The position numbers and the translations under genes are program-made. A DNA stretch of 64,000 nucleotides, from positions 2,339,770 to 2,403,769 of the forward strand of contig NC_014297.1 of the NCBI RefSeq assembly GCF_000196895.1, given 5' to 3'. Shown here one piece after another: positions 17,015 through 24,804 of the stretch (its first letter is position 1; the number at the start of each line of letters is the position of its first letter). This stretch comes from Halalkalicoccus jeotgali B3. GTDB taxonomy: Archaea > Halobacteriota > Halobacteria > Halobacteriales > Halalkalicoccaceae. The notes below the pieces were generated by a model that saw nothing but the letters and a program-made list of their open reading frames with translations, did no database searches and was not told where the DNA came from.

Positions 17015-17845
17015 ATGCACGTCGGAGCACACGTCTCGATCGCCGGCGGGGTCGACAACGCCGTCCCGCGACAGCTCGATATCGGGGGCAACTGCGGGCA
17101 GATCTTCACCACCTCACCGCAGGTCTGGGCCCAGCCCGAGATCGGCGAGGAGGAAGCGGAGCGCTTTCGCGAGGGAACGGACGAGAGCCTCGACGGGCCG
17201 TGGGTGATCCACTCGTCGTACCTCGTGAACCTCTGTACGCCCAAGGAGGACCTGCGCGAGAAATCGGTCGCGAGCATGCAGGCCGAACTCGAGGCGGCCG
17301 AACAGTTGGACATCGAGTTCGTCAACGTCCACCTGGGTGCCCACACCGGTGCGGGCGTCGAGGGCGGGCTCGAGAACGCCGCGAGCGCACTCGACGAGTT
17401 GGACGTCCCTGACGGGGTGACGATCCTGATCGAGAGCGACGCCGGGTCGGGAACGAAACTCGGCGGGGAGTTCGAACATCTCGCACGCGTGCTCGAAGCC
17501 AGCGCGCAGGATCTGGACGTCTGTGTCGACACCGCCCACGCCTTCGCGGCGGGCTATGACCTCTCGACCGCCGCGGGCGTTCGGGAGGCGGTCAGCGAGT
17601 TCGACGACGTCGTCGGGCTGGAGCATCTGCGGTGTATCCACCTCAACGATTCGAAACACGCCTGTGGCACCAACAAGGACGAACACGCCCACGTCGGCGA
17701 GGGCCTGATCGGAATCGATGGAATGGAGGCGATCATCAACCACCCCGACCTCGAAGACGTACCGCTGGTGCTCGAAACGCCCACCGAGGACGGCAAGAGC
17801 TACGAGTGGAACATCGACCGGGTCCGCGAGTTGCGCGGCGAGTAG
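17015..17845 (+). CDS. nfo: Deoxyribonuclease IV (AP endonuclease)
   Basis: A 276-residue protein of the endonuclease IV family. Visible motifs are [11 protein letters not shown] at the N-terminus, [16 protein letters not shown] (metal Glu), [37 protein letters not shown] and the late LVLETP. All expected His, Glu and Asp zinc ligands appear present. It cleaves abasic sites in DNA repair. The methyltransferase gene begins at the base after its stop. Confidence 0.95.
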   Translation: MHVGAHVSIAGGVDNAVPRQLDIGGNCGQIFTTSPQVWAQPEIGEEEAERFREGTDESLDGPWVIHSSYLVNLCTPKEDLREKSVASMQAELEAAEQLDIEFVNVHLGAHTGAGVEGGLENAASALDELDVPDGVTILIESDAGSGTKLGGEFEHLARVLEASAQDLDVCVDTAHAFAAGYDLSTAAGVREAVSEFDDVVGLEHLRCIHLNDSKHACGTNKDEHAHVGEGLIGIDGMEAIINHPDLEDVPLVLETPTEDGKSYEWNIDRVRELRGE

Positions 17846-18643
17846 ATGCGCCGGTTCGATGCCGACTACCTCGAGGAGACGCGCCGCGGGATGTGGGAGG
17901 AGGTCGGCAAACTGGTGGACCTCGACCTCGGGTCGCGAACGCGGGTCGCGGACGTTGGCTGTGGGACGGGCGAACTCACGCGCGTGCTCGCCCGCGAGAG
18001 CCCCGCCGAGGTGGTCGGGATCGACGCCGACCCGGCTCTACTGGACGCCGCCCGCGAACACGGTCCCGTGCTGGCGGGCGACGCGACCCATCTCCCCCTG
18101 CGGACGAACGCGGTCGACCTGGTGACCTGTCAGGCCCTGCTGATCAACCTGCCCGAACCCCGGCGAGCCGTCGCGGAGTTCGCGCGGGTCTCCTCGGCGC
18201 TGGTCTGTGCGATCGAACCCGACAACGGGGGCGTCGAGGTGAAGTCGACGGTCGGTCGTGAGGTGGACCTCGCACGGCGCGCCCGCGAGCACTACATCGA
18301 GGGCGTCGGGACGGACGTCACCCTCGGGGCCGATAGTAGGGACCTGTTCGAAGCGGTCGGGTTGTCCGAGGTTCGGACCCGCCGGTACGACCACGAGAAG
18401 GTCATCGAGCCGCCCTACGGCGAGGCGGCCCTCGAGAGCGCGAGGCGAAAGGCGACGGGCGAGGGACTCGAAAGCGATCGCAGGACCATGCTCGGGGGCG
18501 ATCTCGCGCCCGCAGCGTTCGACGAGTTGCGCGCCGAGTGGCGCGAGATGGGCCGCGAGGTGATCGGGCAGATGCAGGCCGGCGAGTACGAGCGAACGGA
18601 ACGGGTGCCCTTTTACGTGACCGTCGGACGGGTCGACAGTTAG
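17846..18643 (+). CDS. Class I SAM-dependent methyltransferase
   Basis: A 265-residue protein with motif I VADVGCGTGELTRVL (about 32-46), motif II GIDADPALLDAA and LLINLPEPRRAVAEFARVS. Substrate unknown. It starts directly after the nfo stop codon, so it is translationally linked. Its TAG overlaps the convergent gene's TAA in the four bases at 18640-18643. Confidence 0.85.
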   Translation: MRRFDADYLEETRRGMWEEVGKLVDLDLGSRTRVADVGCGTGELTRVLARESPAEVVGIDADPALLDAAREHGPVLAGDATHLPLRTNAVDLVTCQALLINLPEPRRAVAEFARVSSALVCAIEPDNGGVEVKSTVGREVDLARRAREHYIEGVGTDVTLGADSRDLFEAVGLSEVRTRRYDHEKVIEPPYGEAALESARRKATGEGLESDRRTMLGGDLAPAAFDELRAEWREMGREVIGQMQAGEYERTERVPFYVTVGRVDS

Positions 18644-19284
18644 ACCACGTCCCCTCGCACCGTCGCGCCCTCCTGGCGCTCGCGGTAGGCCTGTAGGGTA
18701 TCGGCGGCCTCGCGGGCCTCGCCCTCGTCCATGCCGAGCATCTCGAGGGCGTTCGGAAGCGTCGGAAGGACGAGTTCGCCCGAGCGCAGTTTCTCGAGGG
18801 CCTTCGCGCTTCGTTGCCCGTCGACCCACAGACAGACCCCACGGGGGTCGAGGATCCGCTCGTAGTCGTTTCGCATCATCGCGCCCTGCAGGCGTTGGGT
18901 GACGTTGTCCTCGAAACTCGCGTTGCAGACCTCCAGATGGATCGGCTCGTCGTCCCCGAGGAGATGAGCCGCCAGACACCGCTCGGGAGCGGCGTAGCCG
19001 TTGTCGTTGGCCCGAACGAACTCGGGGAACGCTTCGGCCCACTCGCCTCTGACCGTCTGTCCGACCCCCTTCACGCCGTATCGCTCCTCGAAGGCCTCGC
19101 TTCGGCCCCCGTCGCTTTCGAGGAGGATGTCCTTGGTCAGGTAGACGTCGAGGCGCTCGATGGGGTCGAGTCCCAGCGAGACCTCGCCGTAGACCCAGAT
19201 CTCCCGTACCGGAACGGGCATCGGCTCGGACTCGACGGTCTCGATCAGTCGTTCGACGCGCTCGACCGCCGCGGAACGGTCCAT
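18640..19284 (-). CDS. Conserved haloarchaeal protein (DUF7095-like)
   Basis: A 214-residue soluble protein starting MDRSAAVERVERLIETVE. It includes REIWVYGEVSLGLDPIERLDVYLTKD, which looks like a nucleotidyltransferase-style strand-turn with two acidic residues, and DPRGVCLWVDGQRSAKALEKL. It is widely conserved in haloarchaea as far as I recall, but has no known function. I chose ATG 19284 over the frame extension to 19311. Confidence 0.7.
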   Translation of the reverse strand: MDRSAAVERVERLIETVESEPMPVPVREIWVYGEVSLGLDPIERLDVYLTKDILLESDGGRSEAFEERYGVKGVGQTVRGEWAEAFPEFVRANDNGYAAPERCLAAHLLGDDEPIHLEVCNASFEDNVTQRLQGAMMRNDYERILDPRGVCLWVDGQRSAKALEKLRSGELVLPTLPNALEMLGMDEGEAREAADTLQAYRERQEGATVRGDVV

Positions 19285-19362
19285 TGGGTGTCGTTGGCGA
19301 CCTGCCCGCAAAACCCCCTCGGAGCGAAACCGTCATACGCCGAGGTGGGTTAGAGTCGGGCG

Positions 19363-20364
19363 ATGGAGTGTACGAAGTGCGACCGCGAGGCGGTCATGCA
19401 CGCGGCGTACTCCGGAGCACACCTCTGTGAAACCCACTTCTGTGAGTCGGTCGATCGGCGGGTCAGAAAGCGGATCCGGGAGGACTCGCTGCTGTCGGAC
19501 GCGGCGACCCCCGAGGACCCCGAGACGTGGGTGATCGGTCTCTCCGGGGGAAAAGACAGCGTCGTCCTCACACACGTCCTCCACGAGACGTTCGCACAGG
19601 ACCCCCGCGTGGAGATCGTCGGACTGACGATCCACGAAGGAATCGAGGGCTATCGCGATAAGAGTCTGGACGCCTGTGTCGAACTCGCCGACGAGATAGG
19701 AATTCGCCACGAGGTCGTCAGCTACGCCGAGGAGTTCGGCGTGCGCATGGACGACGTCGTAGAGGACGACCCCGAGAACATGGCCGCCTGTGCATACTGT
19801 GGCGTGTTCCGCCGGGACGTCCTCTCGCGGTACGCCGAAAGGCTAGACGCCGATAAACTGCTGACGGGCCACAACCTCGACGACGAAGCCCAGACCGCCT
19901 TGATGAACTTCTTGGAGGGTGACGTCGCCCAGATCGCCAAACACTTCGACGCCTCGCTGGGCGGGTTCGGGGACGAAACAGGAGGATCGAACGGGCGAAA
20001 CAACGACGGAACACGGGCGGAAAGCGACGAGTTCGTCCCCCGGGCAAAACCCCTGCGGGACGTCCCCGAGAAGGAGGTCGCGCTCTATGCCCATCTGAAG
20101 GACTTGCCGGCTCACATCACCGAGTGTCCCCATTCGAGCGAGGCCTACCGGGGCGAGATCCAACGCTTGCTCTACGATCTGGAGGAGAACCACCCCGGGA
20201 CGCGCCACTCGATCATGGCCGGCTACGAGGAGTTAGGAGAGATCGTCTCCCACGAGTACGACGACCGGAGTGCCGATCTGCGCGAGTGTGATCGGTGTGG
20301 ATCGGCGACGACGCGCGAGATCTGCCGGAAGTGCTCGCTGCTTTCGGCGATCGAGGCGGTGTAA
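19363..20364 (+). CDS. ncsA: tRNA 2-thiolation enzyme NcsA (Ncs6/TtuA family)
   Basis: A 333-residue protein. It has an N-terminal zinc finger (CTKC 3-6; C22 and C27), a PP-loop SGGKDS (61-66), the catalytic-type CAYC (143-146), TGHNLDDEAQTALMNFL, and a C-terminal zinc finger (ECDRCG, CRKCS). The family adenylates uridine 34 of tRNA and transfers sulfur, in haloarchaea from the SAMP2 carrier. A low-complexity insert (GGSNGRNNDGTRAESD, about 208-223) is unusual. In Haloferax ncsA lies next to ftsZ2; that neighbourhood is kept here with one gene between. Confidence 0.92.
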   Translation: MECTKCDREAVMHAAYSGAHLCETHFCESVDRRVRKRIREDSLLSDAATPEDPETWVIGLSGGKDSVVLTHVLHETFAQDPRVEIVGLTIHEGIEGYRDKSLDACVELADEIGIRHEVVSYAEEFGVRMDDVVEDDPENMAACAYCGVFRRDVLSRYAERLDADKLLTGHNLDDEAQTALMNFLEGDVAQIAKHFDASLGGFGDETGGSNGRNNDGTRAESDEFVPRAKPLRDVPEKEVALYAHLKDLPAHITECPHSSEAYRGEIQRLLYDLEENHPGTRHSIMAGYEELGEIVSHEYDDRSADLRECDRCGSATTREICRKCSLLSAIEAV

Positions 20365-20400
20365 GCGAAGCTACAAGCGGCTAGCGTTCCCGGTTGAACC

Positions 20401-21384
20401 ATGCGACAGCGCCCGCTCGGACGCACCGGTTGGACCGTCTCGGAGATCGGCCTCGGCACCTGGCAGGTCGGCTCCGATTGGGGCGACGTCTCCGACGAGG
20501 AAGGGCGGCGCGCGATCCACGCCGCCCTCGACGCCGGCGTCGACTTCATCGACACGGCCGACGTCTACGGCGACGGCCGCAGCGAACGGCACATCGCGAC
20601 TGTCCTCGAGGAACGCGAGGAGGAGCCGGTCGTCGCCACCAAGGCCGGTCGCCGGCTCTCGCCACACGAGGCCGACGGCTACACCGAAGAGAACCTGAGA
20701 GAGTTCGTCGACCGGAGCCGGGAGAACCTCGCCGTCGAGACGATCGACCTGCTCCAACTGCACTGCCCGCCCACCGAGGCCTACTACCGACCGGAGACCG
20801 TCGACGCGCTCGATACCCTCGTCTCCGAGGGCCGGATCGGCGAGTACGGCGTCAGCGTCGAACGGGTCGAGGAGGGGCTGAAGGCCATCGAGTACCCCGG
20901 CGTCCAGACGGTCCAGATCATCTTCAATCCGTTCCGCCAGCGCCCCGCCGAACTGTTCTTCCGCGAGGCTGAGCGCCGCGACATCGGCGTGATCGTGCGC
21001 GTGCCCCTGGCCTCGGGCCTGTTGACCGGAACCATCGACGCCGACGACCAGTTCCCCGAGGGCGACCACCGCAACTACAACCGCGAGGGCGAGGCGTTCG
21101 ACCGCGGCGAGACGTTCGCGGGCGTCCCCCTCGAAGACGGCGTCGAGGCCGTCGAGGAACTCGAACGGGTCGTCCCCGAGGACGCGACCATGGCGCAGTT
21201 CGCGCTGCGCTGGATCCTGAGCTTCGACGCCGTCAGCACGGTGATCCCCGGCTCGACGAGCACCGAGCACATCGAACAGAACGTCGCGGCGGCCGACCTC
21301 CCGGCGCCCGATGACGCACAACACCGGGCGGTTCGGGACGTCTACGAACGCCACATCGCGCCGGCGGTTCACCACCGCTGGTAG
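20401..21384 (+). CDS. Aldo/keto reductase
   Basis: A 327-residue NADP-dependent oxidoreductase. It begins MRQRPLGRTGWTVSEIGLGTWQVG, has DVYGDGRSE with the catalytic Tyr, KAGRRLSPH, LLQLHCP and the cofactor-binding late motif STVIPGSTSTEHIEQN. Substrate unknown. It lies between ncsA and the convergent ftsZ2 gene. Confidence 0.9.
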   Translation: MRQRPLGRTGWTVSEIGLGTWQVGSDWGDVSDEEGRRAIHAALDAGVDFIDTADVYGDGRSERHIATVLEEREEEPVVATKAGRRLSPHEADGYTEENLREFVDRSRENLAVETIDLLQLHCPPTEAYYRPETVDALDTLVSEGRIGEYGVSVERVEEGLKAIEYPGVQTVQIIFNPFRQRPAELFFREAERRDIGVIVRVPLASGLLTGTIDADDQFPEGDHRNYNREGEAFDRGETFAGVPLEDGVEAVEELERVVPEDATMAQFALRWILSFDAVSTVIPGSTSTEHIEQNVAAADLPAPDDAQHRAVRDVYERHIAPAVHHRW

Positions 21385-21444
21385 ACGATAGACGCACGAT
21401 CGGAGAGGTCGAAAAGAAAAGGAGGGCGACGGGGTGTGGTCGCC

Positions 21445-22590
21445 TCAGCGAATGACGTCCAGCCCGTTGTTTTTCTCGCGTTCGTCCCGCCCGCCGTCGC
21501 TCTGAGCGCCGGTGTCGACCTGCTGGCCGTTGATCGAGGCACGCGAGCGGTCGGCCTGTTTCTGTGTGCTCGGCCCGAGGATCTGGGCGCTCTGGACGCC
21601 CGTCATGATGGCCATCACCCGCACCTTGCCCTTGTACTCCTCCTGAATGCGCGCGCCCCAGATGACGTTCGCGCTGGCCTCGAGGCGCTCGGTGATGTTG
21701 TCGGCGATGCCTTCGGCCTCCTTCAGGGTGAGGTCCGGGCCACCGGTGATGTGGACCAGCCCACCCGAAGCGCCACGATAGTCGACGTCCAGAAGCGGGT
21801 GGTTCATCGCGTCCCGGACCACCTCGTCGGTCTTGTTCTTGTCCTGGGTCTCGCCGACGAGCATCACCGCGACGCCGCCCTGGTTCATGATCGCGGTCAT
21901 GTCGGCATAATCGAGGTTGATCAGGGAGGGCTGGGTGATCGTCTCGGCGATCCCCTTGACCGTCTCGGCGATGATCTGGTCCATCACCGAAAAGGCCTTT
22001 CCGATCGGGAGGTTCGGGACGTAATCGAGCAGGCGGTTGTTGTCGAGCACGATGATCGAGTCGGCCTCGTTGCGCAACTTCTCGAGGCCTTCCTCGGCTT
22101 TTACTGTGCGTGCACGCTCGACGTTAAAGGGCGTCGAGACCATGCCCACGACGATGGCGCCCTGGCTCTTTGCGATCTTCGAGACGACGGGCGCAGCGCC
22201 GGTTCCGGTGCCGCCGCCCATACCGGCGGTAACGAACACGAGGTCGGCGTCGCCCAGTACTTCCTCGACGGTGCCCGTAGCCATCTCGGTGGCGCGTTCG
22301 CCCATCTCGGGGTCGCCACCGGCACCGAGCCCCTGCGTGAGGGACTTGCCCACGAGGATCTTGGTGTCGGCCTCGATCATCTGGAGGTGCTGTTTGTCGG
22401 TGTTGATCGCGACCGTCTCGGCACCCTCGACGCCGATGTTGTAGAGGCGGTTGACGGTGTTGTTGCCGGCACCGCCACAGCCGACGATCACGATACGAGG
22501 GTCGCCGAAATCATCGGCCTCGCCGAGTTCGCGCTTTCGTTCCTGCTCTGCCTCGGCGTTATCGAGCGCGTCGCGGACGATGTCCTGCAT
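21445..22590 (-). CDS. ftsZ2: Cell division protein FtsZ2
   Basis: A 381-residue tubulin-like GTPase beginning [16 protein letters not shown]. Motifs are [13 protein letters not shown] (37-49), the signature GGGTGTGA (125-132), NLDYADMT in the T7 loop and the conserved tail NGLDVIR. These identify FtsZ2, which drives constriction in Haloferax. I chose ATG 22590, two bases after the cdrS stop; the frame is open to 22815, but that overlaps cdrS and its sequence is not FtsZ-like. Confidence 0.97.
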   Translation of the reverse strand: MQDIVRDALDNAEAEQERKRELGEADDFGDPRIVIVGCGGAGNNTVNRLYNIGVEGAETVAINTDKQHLQMIEADTKILVGKSLTQGLGAGGDPEMGERATEMATGTVEEVLGDADLVFVTAGMGGGTGTGAAPVVSKIAKSQGAIVVGMVSTPFNVERARTVKAEEGLEKLRNEADSIIVLDNNRLLDYVPNLPIGKAFSVMDQIIAETVKGIAETITQPSLINLDYADMTAIMNQGGVAVMLVGETQDKNKTDEVVRDAMNHPLLDVDYRGASGGLVHITGGPDLTLKEAEGIADNITERLEASANVIWGARIQEEYKGKVRVMAIMTGVQSAQILGPSTQKQADRSRASINGQQVDTGAQSDGGRDEREKNNGLDVIR

Positions 22591-22592
22591 CG

Positions 22593-22772
22593 TTACACCT
22601 TTGCCCACGTGCGGTCGGAGCCTTGGGTGTCCTGGCTTACACCCCGTTCGTCGAGCATCTCCCGTACCGCGGCGCGAATCGCCTCGCTGCGGTTGGGGAA
22701 CTGCCCCGTTTCGACCATCCGTTCGACCTCCTCGATCTGTTGTTCGGGAATTCGTAGTGTCACACGTTCCAT
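22593..22772 (-). CDS. cdrS: Ribbon-helix-helix regulator CdrS
   Basis: A 59-residue protein. [19 protein letters not shown] is the ribbon strand and first helix, and [19 protein letters not shown] is the second helix. CdrS is known from Halobacterium and Haloferax as a short transcription regulator cotranscribed with ftsZ2 that sets division gene expression. The start ATG 22772 is chosen because the ribbon must begin here; an extension to 22880 is not family-like. The stop is two bases before ftsZ2. Confidence 0.93.
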   Translation of the reverse strand: MERVTLRIPEQQIEEVERMVETGQFPNRSEAIRAAVREMLDERGVSQDTQGSDRTWAKV

Positions 22773-22788
22773 GGTATCTTCCCCTGTC

Positions 22789-22825
22789 GTAAGACGAGGA
22801 CCGTTTGGCGGCCATAGTGTCTTAC
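22789..22825. promoter_or_regulatory. Two half-sites GTAAGAC/GTCTTAC close to the cdrS start
   Basis: GTAAGAC at 22789-22795 and GTCTTAC at 22819-22825 lie within the cdrS-ftsZ2 leader, on opposite strands and 30 bases apart. They repeat the half-site of the palindrome further upstream. They are candidate operators for CdrS or CdrL (inference). Confidence 0.55.
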
Positions 22826-22871
22826 ACTGTAGCCAAACTCGCCCCATCCGTGGCGAGAAGGTGGCTAGCGC

Positions 22872-22920
22872 GTAAGACACGTCTTACATGGCCGTATCGT
22901 GCTCCCGTGAACTATTAAAA
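22872..22920 (-). promoter_or_regulatory. cdrS-ftsZ2 promoter: TATA box plus 16-base palindrome
   Basis: GTAAGAC-AC-GTCTTAC (22872-22887) is a near-perfect palindrome with two 7-base arms around a 2-base centre. On the minus strand a TATA-like TTTTAATA (22913-22920) precedes it, predicting transcription start near 22890, so the palindrome would cover the first transcribed bases. The resulting leader to the cdrS ATG is about 115 bases. Confidence 0.65.
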
Positions 22921-22938
22921 CTACCGGCCGGTGTACGA

Positions 22939-23433
22939 CTACGGATCGAGGACATCGGCGGCCGGTGTCCGACGGCCGCAGCTCGGACAGAACGCCCAGT
23001 CGGTCCGCAGTTCGACTCCACACTCGCATGAAGCGGGGTCAGCGGCCTTCTCGCCACAGTTCGGACAGTAGACGTGATCGGCGTCGACGAGTTCACCACA
23101 CTGCACACAGTGGACGTCCGGGGGACGCTCGGCCGCATCGGATCCGTGCGTTTGCGGCGTTTGCGCCGACTCTCCATCGGAACGGGGACGGTCGTCCTCG
23201 ACCGTCACAGTGACGTTTACGCCCGGAGCGGACTGCTCGTCGAGACGGTCCGTGATCCGGGAGTCGATCCGATCGGTGATGAGCGCATCGAGCGAATCCG
23301 ACGCCGTCGGTTCGGCGGCGGGGGACTCGAGGTACGCGCGAAGCGCTTTGCGCATGACCTCGCTCTTCGAGGCGTCCATGGCCTCGATGCGTGCGACGAG
23401 GTCGTCGTCCGCGCGAAACGTGATCTTGCTCAT
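22939..23433 (-). CDS. cdrL: Ribbon-helix-helix/zinc-ribbon regulator CdrL
   Basis: A 164-residue protein. Residues 1-36 form a ribbon-helix-helix (SKITFRADDDLVARIEAMD, SKSEVMRKALRAYL). A variable acidic linker follows, then two zinc ribbons with cysteines at 109, 112, 123, 126, 136, 138, 149 and 152. This matches CdrL, the longer partner encoded upstream of cdrS in haloarchaea and reported to control cdrS-ftsZ2. The 166-base gap to cdrS holds the palindrome described separately. Confidence 0.88.
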   Translation of the reverse strand: MSKITFRADDDLVARIEAMDASKSEVMRKALRAYLESPAAEPTASDSLDALITDRIDSRITDRLDEQSAPGVNVTVTVEDDRPRSDGESAQTPQTHGSDAAERPPDVHCVQCGELVDADHVYCPNCGEKAADPASCECGVELRTDWAFCPSCGRRTPAADVLDP

Positions 23434-23442
23434 CCAGCTAGG

Positions 23443-23472
23443 CGTTCATAACCCGTCCGGGTATTTGAACGT
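23443..23472. promoter_or_regulatory. Imperfect inverted repeat in the cdrL promoter
   Basis: CGTTCA-TAACCCG (23443-23455) and CGGGTAT-TTGAACG (23459-23472) form an inverted repeat with one unpaired base, 10 bases before the cdrL ATG. It is a candidate autoregulatory operator. Confidence 0.45.
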
Positions 23473-23570
23473 TTAGCATCGTGTCGGACGGGTGTCTCCC
23501 GCGTCCCTCGTGGCGAGTGTGGGTCGAATAACAACCCTTAAGTCCGAAAACGCACGACGGGTAGGTGTCG

Positions 23571-23644
23571 CCGCTCTTAGCTCAGCCTGGTAGAGCAGCC
23601 GACTGTAGATCGGCTTGTCCCCCGTTCGAATCGGGGAGAGCGGA
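23571..23644 (+). tRNA. tRNA-Tyr (GUA)
   Basis: The 74-base cloverleaf is complete: acceptor CCGCTCT pairs with AGAGCGG, anticodon stem GCCGA/TCGGC (23598-23602, 23610-23614) encloses loop CTGTAGA with anticodon GTA at 23605-23607, and T arm CCCCG-TTCGAAT-CGGGG follows. The discriminator is A and no CCA is encoded. The C1:G72 pair is the archaeal tRNA-Tyr identity element. No intron. Confidence 0.96.
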
Positions 23645-23780
23645 CTCGGATTTTCTCCGCGCCCACCTGCGAGAGCGACCGCCTCGCCAGCGGCGCGCCC
23701 GATGACGCCATCCCCGAGCTCGACGGCCGAAATCCCTCATCGGAGAGAACAGTAAATTGATAAGTCGTTTATCTCGTAAC

Positions 23781-23790
23781 TATTATATAA
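23781..23790 (+). promoter_or_regulatory. TATA box of the pilin gene
   Basis: TATTATATAA in AT-rich DNA predicts a start near 23811, giving a leader of about 120 bases before ATG 23930. The stretch 23645-23929 between tRNA-Tyr and the pilin otherwise shows no gene. Confidence 0.45.
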
Positions 23791-23929
23791 TCTCCCAAAC
23801 ATATTGGATAACAAGCACGAAGGCATCGAGGAGGACACCGGCCCTGGTGGCCGGTTCCGCCGTCGAGCCTCACGACCGTATCGGGGTGTGGTCACGGCGC
23901 TGTTCTCGTCCTTTCGTGTGCAGACAATC

Positions 23930-24340
23930 ATGAGCTTGAAAACACTCACACACAAGGTCCGCGGCCTCTGCAGCGGCGAGGACCGCGGCGTATCGCCCGT
24001 GATCGGCGTCATCCTGATGGTCGCTATCACCGTGATCCTCGCGGCCGTCATCGGGGCGTTCGTCCTCGGCTTAGGTGATGACCTAGGCGAGAATCCGCAA
24101 GCAAGTATTAGTACCAGTAATGGGAACGTGACCGTGGATAGTCTCGGTAATGCAGATGGAATCGCGATTACTGATGATTCCAACAGTGTGCAGACAACGA
24201 TAGAGAGTACAGGAGGGAGTGATACGATCGACGATGGAGATACCAGAGTTTGGGTCTATATTGGAGATACACCTGCGGATGGTGAAAATATGGACGAGTA
24301 CAATGGTGATGCACAGCTAATGGAATCTGATCTTAGCTAG
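23930..24340 (+). CDS. Type IV pilin-like protein (archaeal PilA type)
   Basis: A 136-residue protein with a class III signal: basic leader to about residue 22 (GEDRG), then the hydrophobic [20 protein letters not shown], cleaved by a PibD-type peptidase. The family forms adhesion pili. The exposed C-terminal half is encoded by AT-rich DNA quite unlike the leader half, and the protein ends early for a pilin. ATG 23930 fits the short leader; the open frame back to a TTG at 23804 is less likely. Confidence 0.8.
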   Translation: MSLKTLTHKVRGLCSGEDRGVSPVIGVILMVAITVILAAVIGAFVLGLGDDLGENPQASISTSNGNVTVDSLGNADGIAITDDSNSVQTTIESTGGSDTIDDGDTRVWVYIGDTPADGENMDEYNGDAQLMESDLS

Positions 24341-24418
24341 GATAAAGACACTCTAAGTTTATAATGTACTAATTTCCTGCTACCATCTTTGCATTTGTGG
24401 AAGGACGATCATTAGAGA

Positions 24419-24718
24419 CTAATCAGCGAGTTCTTCCGGATCCAGTTCCCCGCTGAGGTAGGCCCGACCGCGCTCGGCCAGCCGGTACTCGCCGCCCTCA
24501 CGTTCGAGCAGGTCCCGGATCGCGAGCTGTCGGCACCGATCCGCGACGTACTCCTCGCTCTTTTCGAGGCTCGTCGCGATCTCGGCGGGCCGCATGGGAC
24601 CCTCCACGAGCTGTTCCATGACCCGCTCGTCGGTGTGGGTCATCCAGTCGATCCGCAGGCGCGCCTGCTGTTCGCGAAACCCGCCACGCACGAGCCGCGA
24701 GAGGAGTCCGTCGCTCAT
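24419..24718 (-). CDS. Small winged-helix transcription regulator
   Basis: A 99-residue protein. MTHTDERVMEQLVEGPMRPAEIATSLEKSEEYVADRCRQL is a helix-turn-helix and REGGEYRLAERGRAYLSGEL a beta wing, similar to PhiH1-repressor-like haloarchaeal regulators. No ligand domain. It diverges from the M24 peptidase gene. Confidence 0.75.
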   Translation of the reverse strand: MSDGLLSRLVRGGFREQQARLRIDWMTHTDERVMEQLVEGPMRPAEIATSLEKSEEYVADRCRQLAIRDLLEREGGEYRLAERGRAYLSGELDPEELAD

Positions 24719-24804
24719 ACCGGGCGTTCGGGCGCGAGCGCCTTAGGCCCGCCGCCCGGGTCGCTTCGGGAGGCTTATCCGCCGGCTTCGCGTCGCCCGG
24801 TGAC

